Source of the DNA: an uncultured Crocinitomix sp.
Lineage (GTDB): Bacteria > Bacteroidota > Bacteroidia > Flavobacteriales_D > Crocinitomicaceae
NCBI GenBank assembly: GCA_937139035.1
Contig: CAKZPK010000533.1
Coordinates: 1-42,959 of the forward strand
Length of the DNA: 42,959 nt
Reading direction: 5' to 3'
Part shown: positions 34,186 to 41,520 of the stretch, one piece after another
Layout: the number at the start of each line of letters is the position of its first letter
Position numbering within the stretch: position 1 is the stretch's first letter
Program-made: the position numbers and the translations under genes
The notes under the pieces: model-generated
What the model saw: the letters and a program-made list of their open reading frames with translations, nothing else
The model's database searches: none
Told to the model about the DNA's origin: nothing

Positions 34186-34904
34186 TTAGTTTGTGGATTT
34201 GGGTGGGAATTGCATTAGTATTCTTCTTCTTTTTTACCGTTTGGATTCTGATAAGGATATACCTCAAAAAAATGAGAATAGAAGCCCTGAAAATGCATGA
34301 AAAAGAACTCCATCATCAACAAGAATTGCTACAAAAAAGTGTTGAAATTCAAGAGCGAGAAAGAAAACGTATTGCTGCTAATATTCATGACGACCTTATT
34401 GCGCAGCTTCATCAAATTAAATTATACAATAATGATAAAGACATAAACACTAAGTTAAATGAAAGTATAAAAACCGCCCGAATTATTTCACATGACCTGA
34501 TTCCTCCTTTACTCCAAGAACTGCCTTTTAAAACCTTGATACATGACTTACTACATGTCTATTCAAAAAAATACACAGTTGATATTAGAGTTAATATGGA
34601 AGAAGAAGAAGCACTTACCGCCAAAATAAAATTGGACCTCTACCGAATTACACAAGAAGTAATTACCAATATTGTAAAACACGCCCACGCCGCTTCTATA
34701 AAGGTTCATTATCGTTATTCAAAGCATTTTATTGCACTTAAAATAATTGATGATGGTGTAGGAATAAAAACACCTATTAAAAACGGCCTTGGCATGAAAA
34801 CCATTGAATTGCGTAGCCAATTAATTAACGGAACTTTTCGAATTCGTAATAATCAAACTGGCGGTGCCACCTTTATTTTAGCAATCAAACACAAAACTAA
34901 ATAG
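34158..34904 (+). CDS. NarL/HisKA_3-type sensor histidine kinase
   Basis: A 248-residue kinase. It has one membrane helix (about 11-34), a coiled-coil linker (38-66), and the HisKA_3 box ERERKRIAANIHDDLIAQLH with phospho-acceptor His77. The HATPase_c domain (about 150-245) has the N box QEVITNIVKHAHA, G1 IIDDGVGIK and G2 NGLGMKTIELRSQL. There is no periplasmic or PAS input domain. Its start overlaps the 7-TM gene. The cognate response regulator follows 17 bp on, as in typical NarL-type pairs of Bacteroidota. Confidence 0.9.
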   Translation: MENWQKQEVISLWIWVGIALVFFFFFTVWILIRIYLKKMRIEALKMHEKELHHQQELLQKSVEIQERERKRIAANIHDDLIAQLHQIKLYNNDKDINTKLNESIKTARIISHDLIPPLLQELPFKTLIHDLLHVYSKKYTVDIRVNMEEEEALTAKIKLDLYRITQEVITNIVKHAHAASIKVHYRYSKHFIALKIIDDGVGIKTPIKNGLGMKTIELRSQLINGTFRIRNNQTGGATFILAIKHKTK

Positions 34905-34921
34905 TAATTTAAATAACTGAG

Positions 34922-35599
34922 ATGAAAAAAAATATACAAATTGCATTAATAGATGATGACAGCTTAATTGTACAACTCTTGACTGACTATTTAAACAAAA
35001 TCACCAATTTCGAAGTATCAATTACAGCCAATAGTGGTAATGCATTTATTGAAAAATTAAAGATTGAACCAACTCCAGACATTGTTATTATTGATCTTAA
35101 AATGAATGATGGAAATGGTTTAGAAACAATCCCTACTTTGACAAAAAGCTATCCAAATTTAAAAATAATTGCTTTGAGCTCTTACTATAAACCTTCGTTT
35201 ATGGGGCATTTATTAAAAGTAGGAGCAAATGCTTTTCTTTCCAAAGAAACAGACAAAGAAGATTTGGTAAATATCATTAATGAAGTTGTAGAAAAAGGTC
35301 ATTATTTCTCGGCTGAGCAAGTTGCTATTTTAAGAGATCAAATTTCGCACAAAACAATTCAAGCCCAAGTCTATAAAAAAGAGAAACTAAGTATTAGAGA
35401 GCTTGAGGTATTAAAGCTCATTTGCCAACAATTAACGGCTAAAGAAATTGCAGAAAAACTTTTTGTATCCACCAAAACAGTTGAAGCACACCGAAGTAAT
35501 TTACTTTTAAAAACGGGCGTAAAAAATACTGCTGGGCTGATTATTTATGCAGCCCAGCAGCAGTTAATTAATCCAAATGATTTTGTGGTATTGGATTGA
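34922..35599 (+). CDS. LuxR/NarL-family response regulator
   Basis: A 225-residue regulator. The receiver domain (about 5-122) has the acidic pocket DDD at 11-13, phospho-acceptor Asp58 in VIIDLKMNDG, and the switch Lys in NAFLSKETD. A LuxR-type helix-turn-helix follows (about 150-212: LSIRELEVLKLICQQLTAKEIAEKL and STKTVEAHRSNLLLKTGV). It is the last gene of the operon. The minus-strand module begins 12 bp after its stop, so it is a plausible controller of that module. A perfect 11-bp inverted repeat lies inside its 3' end. Confidence 0.92.
   Translation: MKKNIQIALIDDDSLIVQLLTDYLNKITNFEVSITANSGNAFIEKLKIEPTPDIVIIDLKMNDGNGLETIPTLTKSYPNLKIIALSSYYKPSFMGHLLKVGANAFLSKETDKEDLVNIINEVVEKGHYFSAEQVAILRDQISHKTIQAQVYKKEKLSIRELEVLKLICQQLTAKEIAEKLFVSTKTVEAHRSNLLLKTGVKNTAGLIIYAAQQQLINPNDFVVLD
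35529..35560. repeat. 11-bp perfect inverted repeat in the regulator coding region
   Basis: CTGCTGGGCTG (35529-35539) pairs with CAGCCCAGCAG (35550-35560) around a 10-nt AT-rich loop. It is GC-rich against the AT-rich surroundings and encodes part of NTAGLIIYAAQQQ. It has no T run, so it is not a normal terminator. Confidence 0.7.
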
Positions 35600-35610
35600 T
35601 GGAATTGTTT

Positions 35611-36159
35611 TTAAGAGAAATATCCTAAAATGATTCCATCTCCCAAGTTAGGATTGTCAGAGACTTGCGTAAACGTATTACCTACAACAGTAACATTTCC
35701 AACAGCTTGACCAACATACCCTCTTCCTCTATATGCTCTAACACCACCTATTTGTTTATTAGTAAAGTAATGAGGGTTGTCAATAATGTTTTGATTTGTA
35801 TAAGGAAGAACAAGTCCGTGAGTATAAAACCCCACAACATACGCTCTACTATTGGTAGGAAGAGTCGACACTGTTACAACTTGATTCCATTGTGTCAAAG
35901 CAGTCCCCCCATTTCTTAAAGCATTTAAAATACTCATTGCAGAAACATTGTCGTTGTTTACAATCAAAAAACAAATAGCTTCCGCTACCGACTCATAGCC
36001 GCACGAGTGGGTTATTGGATTACCGGTCATTGTTAAATAATTTTGCCATCCCAAGTTATTGGCAATTACTCCTGCTCCGCGTAATACTTCTATTGCTCTT
36101 TCATTATTATTACTAAATGCATCAGTAATATCGAATGTGTATGTTAAACAATTAGCCAT
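35611..36159 (-). CDS. Uncharacterised protein with NC-x-x-Y start, possible papain-like fold
   Basis: I do not recognise this 182-residue protein. There is no signal peptide or helix anchor. It begins MANCLTYTFDITDAF; Cys4 after Asn, followed by Tyr, resembles the nucleophile region of some CHAP/papain-like amidases. Later HSCGYESVAEAICF and GFYTHGLVLPY offer candidate histidines. The protein at 38156 opens in a similar way. The C-terminal third is glycine-rich strands (GGVRAYRGRGYVGQAVGNVTVVG). It is preceded by leader element 36178-36215. A cysteine-hydrolase role is a guess. Confidence 0.7.
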   Translation of the reverse strand: MANCLTYTFDITDAFSNNNERAIEVLRGAGVIANNLGWQNYLTMTGNPITHSCGYESVAEAICFLIVNNDNVSAMSILNALRNGGTALTQWNQVVTVSTLPTNSRAYVVGFYTHGLVLPYTNQNIIDNPHYFTNKQIGGVRAYRGRGYVGQAVGNVTVVGNTFTQVSDNPNLGDGIILGYFS

Positions 36160-36177
36160 AAATTATATATTTTTTCT

Positions 36178-36215
36178 CCTACTCTATTTAAAACTAGGCT
36201 TTTCGGATTTCGCCT
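36178..36215 (-). promoter_or_regulatory. Leader element copy 1 (stem-loop plus AGAGTAGG)
   Basis: Read on the minus strand, AGGC (36215-36212), a 12-nt loop GAAATCCGAAAA and GCCT (36199-36196) form a stem-loop. Ten bases later comes AGAGTAGG, ending at 36178, 18 nt before the ATG at 36159. The loop is identical to copy 3. Confidence 0.7.
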
Positions 36216-36400
36216 TTAATTTTGCTTTCTAGGTATATTCGGTTAAACTTGATTTTGCAACAAAACCTAGTCAATATAAAATTCGAAGATTTAGAAGTTC
36301 TCCTATTTTTAAGAAGATTTTGAAATGTTCAAAGGCGTTTTCGAAATAAAAAATATTGACTTAGGCCTAGCTACAAAAACAACTCTTTAATCTCTTTTTT

Positions 36401-37138
36401 TTATCCGCCAACACTAACCATAAGCGCCTTAATTCCAGGATAAGTTCTTTCTTCGTCTAAGTCAATATTTCGCCAATGTACGCTTCCGTCAAAATCAGCA
36501 TAATAGCATGTTGATGTAGAAGATGGATCTGCAAAAATGAATTCACGCTGCTCAAAAAACGCTTGCCATTTTCCTAAATCTGGAGCCCAACGCGCCCAAC
36601 GTCCATTTTTTTGAATAGCCCACAAACGGCCATCTGCACCAACGCTAATAATCTCGGCTTTGATACCTGGGTAGTAACGATCTTCATCTTGATCAATATT
36701 ACGCCAATGCACATTCCCTTCAAGGTCGATATAATAACAAGCTTCTTCTGTTGCAGGATCGGCAAAAATAAACTTGCGCTTTTCTGAATAAACCTGCCAT
36801 GAATCTAAATCGGGCGCCCAACGTGCCCAATCTCCATTTTCTTGAATGGCCCAAAGACGGCTGTTTCCGCCCACACTTACCATTTTTGCAACAAGTCCTG
36901 GATAATGACAATCTTTATCTTGATCAACATTCCGCCAATGTACGCTCCCATCAGGATTCACATAATAACAGGCTTCTTCAGTATCAGGGTCAGCAAAAAT
37001 GAATTTTCTTGCTTCGCTATAATTTTCCCATTGGTTTAAATCAGTTGCCCAACGTGACCAACATCCGTTCTCACGAATAGCCCATAATCTATTAACAGGC
37101 GTTTTATCGACCTTTTTCTTTTTTCTAAATAATGACAT
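36401..37138 (-). CDS. Protein of three 77-residue W-rich repeats
   Basis: A 245-residue protein. The ATG at 37138 is preferred to an upstream TTG (37144) and then sits 18 nt below the leader element, as in copy 1. After a basic start (FRKKKKVDK) come three repeats, beginning RLWAI at residues 17, 94 and 171, exactly 77 apart. Each runs RLWAI-x-ENG-x-W-x-RWA, FIFADP, CYY, GxVHWRN, YPG and ends ISVG-like. The repeat feel (short W-rich blades) recalls tectonin-like or other beta-propeller carbohydrate-binding proteins, but I cannot name the family. There is no signal peptide. Near-identity of the repeats points to recent expansion. Confidence 0.8.
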   Translation of the reverse strand: MSLFRKKKKVDKTPVNRLWAIRENGCWSRWATDLNQWENYSEARKFIFADPDTEEACYYVNPDGSVHWRNVDQDKDCHYPGLVAKMVSVGGNSRLWAIQENGDWARWAPDLDSWQVYSEKRKFIFADPATEEACYYIDLEGNVHWRNIDQDEDRYYPGIKAEIISVGADGRLWAIQKNGRWARWAPDLGKWQAFFEQREFIFADPSSTSTCYYADFDGSVHWRNIDLDEERTYPGIKALMVSVGG

Positions 37139-37156
37139 TTTCAATTTTAATATTGT

Positions 37157-37193
37157 CCTACTCTATTTAATATGGGTTTTTCAGAATTCACCC
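37157..37193 (-). promoter_or_regulatory. Leader element copy 2
   Basis: On the minus strand, GGGT (37193-37190), loop GAATTCTGAAAA and ACCC (37177-37174) form the stem-loop, with both stem sides changed together relative to copies 1 and 3. Nine bases later comes AGAGTAGG ending at 37157, 18 nt before the ATG at 37138. Confidence 0.7.
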
Positions 37194-37335
37194 GTTCACA
37201 ATAAGCCATAGCATAGCTAAGACACCTTGTGCATTACTTGTTTTCAACTTTAATTTTGTGCTATTTAACTTGGAGAAATTCGAGTTAAATCGAATCTATT
37301 CTTACACTACGAACAATCGTATTTTTGGACTGCAG

Positions 37336-38139
37336 TTATTCACAAAGCTGCTCTTTTTGTCCCGTAAACACATCAAAATCGACATAGTTCGACTGAATGT
37401 TGTAATGAGCAGTTTTTTGCCAAATTTTGTAGCCTTTATTTACCCAAGTTTTCGGAATTTGTGGTTCAATTGCTTTAGAGTATTCTCCTAGCCACAAGTC
37501 ATAATGCGCAAATAAAGGATTCGACAAATAGGTATTAGCAAAATCCAAATCAGCATAAATGATTGGTGTTCGGTCAAAGTGCAGTTCCAGCGCGTCTAAG
37601 AAGAGCAATAGATCTACTTGAAGCTTTGCAAGAGGAACAGTCTCATTTCCAGGCAAACTCATTTGCTCTACATCTAAAATTGGTGCAATGTCGGTTCTTC
37701 CCAAATCTTCAATTGTCTCCCAAAAATGGCGTGCTTGAAAAAGTGGATCCACACCAAATTCGTAAAAATGATAAGCTCCTCTAATCCAGTTTTTTTCACC
37801 AATTAAACTCCAATTCATTCTAAAATCTGGATCTACAAAATTAACTCCTTGAGTTGCTTTGCAAATGGCAAATGACAAACTATCATCCTTTCCAATATCC
37901 TGCAATATACTCCCGTTCCAATGTGACACATCAATCCCATAAAATGTTTTTACTTGCTGATTTGAAACAAAAGGGGCAAGCAGTCTTTTAAGCGTTAAGT
38001 CGTCTAATTGAACTTTATACTCATGCTTGTTTACTGTAGGAGTATCCCGTATAATTATCAGAAATCCTACTCCGATAATTGCTAGAAAAGTTAGCGCAAT
38101 GACATAACCTTTCCATGCATGTGGATTTCGTGTTTTCAT
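37336..38139 (-). CDS. Membrane-anchored GH25 lysozyme-like muramidase
   Basis: A 267-residue protein with one N-terminal membrane segment (about 11-30) and no clear cleavage site, so it is probably anchored with the enzyme outside the cytoplasm. The GH25 domain (about 65-260) shows the catalytic pieces YGIDVSHWNG and APILDVEQM (Asp-x-Glu), and IIYADLDFANTYL and LWLGEYS at the expected places. Family members cut the MurNAc-GlcNAc bond of peptidoglycan. It follows the NC-type gene at 38156 after 16 bp and shares its leader element. A role in cell-wall attack or remodelling is inferred. Confidence 0.9.
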   Translation of the reverse strand: MKTRNPHAWKGYVIALTFLAIIGVGFLIIIRDTPTVNKHEYKVQLDDLTLKRLLAPFVSNQQVKTFYGIDVSHWNGSILQDIGKDDSLSFAICKATQGVNFVDPDFRMNWSLIGEKNWIRGAYHFYEFGVDPLFQARHFWETIEDLGRTDIAPILDVEQMSLPGNETVPLAKLQVDLLLFLDALELHFDRTPIIYADLDFANTYLSNPLFAHYDLWLGEYSKAIEPQIPKTWVNKGYKIWQKTAHYNIQSNYVDFDVFTGQKEQLCE

Positions 38140-38155
38140 GATTGATTTTGGAAAT

Positions 38156-38863
38156 TTAATTTCTCTTTTCGACCTTTATAAACCCCAATAAATCGAATTC
38201 TAACTCTCTATTTTTATATGGAGAATATTGAGTCACTTTAACTTTTTCCCCATCTAACTTTGCTTGACATAAGGTTATATTATCAACAAGTGCATCTTGG
38301 GTACCTACTATACCAAATCCATTGAGGTATAATCCTAAAACTCTATAGAAGTGTATTGCACCACCTTCATCTATGCAGACTCCTATGTAATTAAATAAAT
38401 CTTTTGTACTTAAACTACCTCCAGGTTCGGTAATCAAGCTGACTGGGGCTGTTTCTAAATCAGTTGAATTCAAGGCTAAATCAAGTCTTTTTACATCTTT
38501 AATTTCAGAGGAATCAATCAATTCATTAAACTTAGGTTTAATTTCTTTATCAATTTCAAGCAACAGTTTTAATGCCTTCTCATTCTTTTCGGCATCAGTT
38601 TCTCCTTCAACCTTTTCTGTGATTGCTTCTAAAACACTTTTCTCTGCATTTTCTAAGATCTCTTTTCTTGATTCTTGATCATCTCCTCCATATAACATGA
38701 AGAATAACATGTATTTGATGCAAATAAATTTTTCCTTATTGCTAAAGGATTTATACACCTCTTTTTCTAATATGCTGTCTAGTACATCACACACTTTCAC
38801 GGCATCATCTCCACTAATTACATTATCAGTAGCATAAGCCAAACAATTTCTATAAGTTGCCAT
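38156..38863 (-). CDS. Uncharacterised protein with NC-x-x-Y and HFYR motifs
   Basis: I cannot name this 235-residue protein. It opens MATYRNCLAYATDNV, similar to the MANCLTYTFD start at 36159. A helical, acidic middle follows (about 40-130), then CIDEGGAIHFYRVLGLY near 165-180. The pairing of an early NC-x-Y cysteine with a later H-x-YR resembles a group of papain-like proteins with NCYNYA/HWYR motifs that I recall only loosely. There is no signal peptide. It forms a two-gene unit with the GH25 lysozyme and has leader element copy 3 at 38887-38918. Confidence 0.72.
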   Translation of the reverse strand: MATYRNCLAYATDNVISGDDAVKVCDVLDSILEKEVYKSFSNKEKFICIKYMLFFMLYGGDDQESRKEILENAEKSVLEAITEKVEGETDAEKNEKALKLLLEIDKEIKPKFNELIDSSEIKDVKRLDLALNSTDLETAPVSLITEPGGSLSTKDLFNYIGVCIDEGGAIHFYRVLGLYLNGFGIVGTQDALVDNITLCQAKLDGEKVKVTQYSPYKNRELEFDLLGFIKVEKRN

Positions 38864-38886
38864 ATTTTTATTTTTAAACTTTAATT

Positions 38887-38918
38887 CCTACTCTATTAAG
38901 GCTTTTCGGATTTCGCCT
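38887..38918 (-). promoter_or_regulatory. Leader element copy 3
   Basis: On the minus strand, AGGC (38918-38915), loop GAAATCCGAAAA and GCCT (38902-38899) are followed by TAAT and AGAGTAGG ending at 38887, 23 nt before the ATG at 38863. Just upstream is AGCTACAAAAACAA, nearly identical to the stretch above copy 4. Confidence 0.7.
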
Positions 38919-38953
38919 ATTTGTTTTTGTAGCTGTATGCTAAATTCTAATCA

Positions 38954-38969
38954 TTCACCAAAAGGTGAA
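38954..38969 (-). terminator. Weak hairpin after the zinc-ribbon gene
   Basis: TTCACC (38954-38959) and GGTGAA (38964-38969) form a 6-bp stem with a 4-nt loop, 8 bp past the stop of the gene ending at 38977. On the minus strand it is followed only by a mixed T-rich stretch, so termination may be partial. Confidence 0.4.
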
Positions 38970-38976
38970 ACCTCTT

Positions 38977-39195
38977 TTACATATTTACATTTCGAGCCTT
39001 AGTTACCATGTCCTGTGCCATTTGAATTTCCTGCAAGTGTGATTTAATTTCATTGGGAACATTCATGTCCATTTTTAATAGACATCCTGGACAATTAATG
39101 CTATTCTTTGCTAATAAGTCCTGAATTTGAAACTTGATTTTAAAACTACATCTAGGGCAATTCATCCCACTTTTCTGGTTATTTTGATTCTTCAT
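38977..39195 (-). CDS. Small zinc-ribbon protein, last gene of the DUF2589 operon
   Basis: A 72-residue protein from the ATG at 39195. A TTG at 39216 would add seven residues and is less likely. It has two CxxC pairs, NCPRCSFKIKFQ and NCPGCLLKMD, 20 residues apart, which form a probable zinc ribbon. A helical tail follows (IKSHLQEIQMAQDMVTKA). There is no signal peptide. The start overlaps the end of the DUF2589 gene by 17 bp, so it is translationally coupled. Such fingers often mediate protein contacts; function here is unknown. Confidence 0.72.
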   Translation of the reverse strand: MKNQNNQKSGMNCPRCSFKIKFQIQDLLAKNSINCPGCLLKMDMNVPNEIKSHLQEIQMAQDMVTKARNVNM

Positions 39196-39721
39196 TTTCG
39201 TTGTTTTTATCTGCAATTAGGTTATTATTTAGCAAGGCTAATATTTTGATTATTCCGCCAGGCATAGAAGTTTCTCCCATTTCTAATTTCACCTTCATGT
39301 TGGTTTTAAGCCCCGTACTTTCAGTCAATGCTCCATGATGAGGTGTTAGAAATCCCTTTAATCCAACCCTAGGTTTAGTTTCTTGGAGATTCTGCTTTTT
39401 AAGCGGAGGTAAGCTCACCCTATCCTTATCTTCTTCAACTATTGTCATCATTTTCACATGCATGTCAAATGTTGCATTCTTAATTCCCAATAACGGGAGC
39501 GTCACAATAGACAAAGTAGGAATGCTCAAGGTTTCTTTTTTTCCATCCAGCACGTAGTTAAACTGTATTGTTTTAATCTCTCCTTTTGATGTAAAACCTG
39601 TCTCCCAAATAAATCGTTTAATCGATTCTGTTAAGGATATTTCAGCATCAATAACAGCTTTTAGCGGTGCTAAAAAAATATCATGAAGTTCCGTTGCCCC
39701 GGTATGGTATAATCCATTCAT
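39179..39721 (-). CDS. DUF2589-family protein, short form
   Basis: A 180-residue protein. An N-terminal helical segment (EISLTESIKRFIWETGF) precedes strands LSIPTLSIVTLPLLGIKNATFDMHVKM, matching the IP-L-I-P-I-FD core of the longer DUF2589 protein at 41498. It ends in VKLEMGETSMPGGIIKILALL, the counterpart of that protein's HAGQSDMPAGLASVLNIL. There is no signal peptide. The family has no known function. It follows the gene ending at 39741 by 19 bp and overlaps the zinc-ribbon gene. Confidence 0.8.
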   Translation of the reverse strand: MNGLYHTGATELHDIFLAPLKAVIDAEISLTESIKRFIWETGFTSKGEIKTIQFNYVLDGKKETLSIPTLSIVTLPLLGIKNATFDMHVKMMTIVEEDKDRVSLPPLKKQNLQETKPRVGLKGFLTPHHGALTESTGLKTNMKVKLEMGETSMPGGIIKILALLNNNLIADKNNENEESK

Positions 39722-39740
39722 TTTTTCTGATTTTATGGTT

Positions 39741-40484
39741 CTAATTCACTTTGATTTCTTCCAAATCATCCAGTTTCACATTCAGGGTTAATGTTTGAAT
39801 AGTTTTTTGCGGAAGGGTTTTGAGTATTTCCGAGTCGACAATTATATTAATTCCTTTTTCTACCTTCTCGGAAACGTATTCAGCTACCTGGTTGGAGAGC
39901 AATTCTGACTTTTCATTCAACATGGGTTGAATAGCATAACTCAACCATTGTTTATCTCCGGGAGTTAGTTTGAGCGGTGCAAGATCAAAATGCTCAATAA
40001 TGTAGGCGTCAAAGTAGTTCGTAATGGTTCTTTGATAGAATTTTCTGTCAAATTCGTTACGGCTATTTACCAATAGCGTAAAATCCTTTTTAAATGCATC
40101 CAAAATAATTTTCACGACATAGTTGGGGAGCTCTTTCTGACTTAACCCCTTCTTTATGTCGCCCCATTCTTCAAGATTATCCTGTCCATTTTTATTAATA
40201 TAATCTACCAATTCAAGAATGCCTTCCTTAACAATATCAAAGGTTACTCGTTTAACTAATTTTAAAAATTTCTTTTTATCAAAAACCACTTCTCTCTCTT
40301 CCTTTTCATCACCTTGATAAGCATATTTTAATTCAAATGTTAAATCCGTAGCCTTAATGGTTGGAATAGGAAATAATTCATCTGCGTCCTGTTTCTCTCG
40401 GAGTTCAAGCGAATAGAGATATGCCTCATATTGTGCCTTAACAACATCAATAAATGCAGATTTAAGTATGTTTTTTAATGCCAT
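39741..40484 (-). CDS. DUF2589-operon protein of unknown function
   Basis: A 247-residue, mostly helical, charged cytoplasmic protein. The N-terminal helix AFIDVVKAQYEAYLYSLELREKQ leads into FPIPTIKATDLTFELKYAYQ, which echoes the IP-L-x-x-P-I-x-I-x-x-x-FD strand block of its two DUF2589 neighbours. It may be a distant or partner member. Helical segments follow (FLKLVKRVTFDIVKEGILELVDYI). The C-terminus returns to strands (KTIQTLTLNVKLDDLEEIKVN). The gene sits 48 bp below the 40533 gene. No family name can be given with confidence. Confidence 0.75.
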   Translation of the reverse strand: MALKNILKSAFIDVVKAQYEAYLYSLELREKQDADELFPIPTIKATDLTFELKYAYQGDEKEEREVVFDKKKFLKLVKRVTFDIVKEGILELVDYINKNGQDNLEEWGDIKKGLSQKELPNYVVKIILDAFKKDFTLLVNSRNEFDRKFYQRTITNYFDAYIIEHFDLAPLKLTPGDKQWLSYAIQPMLNEKSELLSNQVAEYVSEKVEKGINIIVDSEILKTLPQKTIQTLTLNVKLDDLEEIKVN

Positions 40485-40532
40485 ATTCTAAATTTTATGT
40501 GGGGTTATATCTCTATTCGCTATTAACTAGTT

Positions 40533-41498
40533 TTATCCTTCCTCTTTTTTCTTGTCGGCATTTTGGAAATGACCAATAATTTCTAGCGTAACCGCACCAC
40601 GCAATGGTTCTTGATCATTTTCTTGTTCAACAGCTAAATTCAATTCACCACTCACTGGCTCCGACTTATCGTCTGCTTTTCCAGAAATTTTAAAGGTAAC
40701 CTGTCCTTGACCGTTTGTTTTTTCTTTCAACGTGCCACTCAAGTTATATGTAGCTAAATCCTCTGGAAGTTCTAAAGTGACTTCTTTATGTTTCACCAAA
40801 AGACCTTCGCTATTTTTAATGCTTGCTTTAAGCTCCAAATTAAATTCTGGTGTTTCTAAATTCGATAAATCAACAACTGGAGAAGCCGGAGAAATAGAGA
40901 AAGATCCTCCTTCATCAGCATCCGTAATACTGGATTGTAAAATATTCAATACTGAAGCTAATCCTGCAGGCATATCAGATTGTCCAGCATGCACAGAAAC
41001 ATCCATTGTATACTCAACAGAATATTTAGATTTTTCAGTTGCCGTTGAATCCTTTTTACTTGAATAGTTTGCATTAAAATCTGCCTTAATGCTAAATAAA
41101 CCTGCTTTAAAGCTTGTTCCTCCTTTGACACCTGCCGCAACTTTAGAACTTGATTTATCAACTGTGGTGGAAGATGCTGCTGCAGAGATATTGGCTTTAA
41201 AGTCAATTTGAACATCATCAATAGCAATGTAAGGAATAGGAACAATGGTCAATAACGGAACAATCAATTTTGTTAAATTTCCATTTTTGTTATAGTAAAA
41301 AGTCACATTAACTGCGTTTTTCTCACCTGTTTGTTCATTCGTATTTAACCCAACTTGCTGAATAAATTCCCAACTTGTTTTAGCAGCCATTGCTTGTGCT
41401 TTAATTGCTGCATCTAAAGGACCTCCGATTAATGATGAGAACGGAAGTGCTTGTAAGGCATTCGTTGCAACTGTGGAGGGTGTAGTATCGATTGGCAT
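40533..41498 (-). CDS. DUF2589-family protein with C-terminal Ig-like domain
   Basis: A 321-residue protein. The DUF2589 part (about 15-190) has the helix LPFSSLIGGPLDAAIKAQ, the strand block LIVPLLTIVPIPYIAIDDVQIDFKANI, a Ser/Lys-rich low-complexity insertion (about 110-155), and the closing VHAGQSDMPAGLASVLNIL. The C-terminal part (about 215-310) resembles a bacterial Ig-like domain (LKASIKNSEGLLVKHKEVTLELP...TNGQGQVTFKISG). There is no signal peptide. It is the first gene of the four-gene operon and carries leader copy 4 at 41521-41552. Confidence 0.82.
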   Translation of the reverse strand: MPIDTTPSTVATNALQALPFSSLIGGPLDAAIKAQAMAAKTSWEFIQQVGLNTNEQTGEKNAVNVTFYYNKNGNLTKLIVPLLTIVPIPYIAIDDVQIDFKANISAAASSTTVDKSSSKVAAGVKGGTSFKAGLFSIKADFNANYSSKKDSTATEKSKYSVEYTMDVSVHAGQSDMPAGLASVLNILQSSITDADEGGSFSISPASPVVDLSNLETPEFNLELKASIKNSEGLLVKHKEVTLELPEDLATYNLSGTLKEKTNGQGQVTFKISGKADDKSEPVSGELNLAVEQENDQEPLRGAVTLEIIGHFQNADKKKEEG

Positions 41499-41520
41499 TA
41501 TAATTAGTTTTAAATTCTAT

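Noticed and set aside
36326..36391. 21-codon plus-strand frame starting MFKGVFEIKN
   Set aside because: It is very short, with no promoter and no recognisable feature. It lies between convergent and divergent leaders and is most likely chance.
35611..41498. Prophage or contractile injection (tail-like) cluster
   Set aside because: A lysozyme and repeat proteins raised the idea, but there is no sheath, tube, baseplate, spike, ATPase or integrase gene in view.
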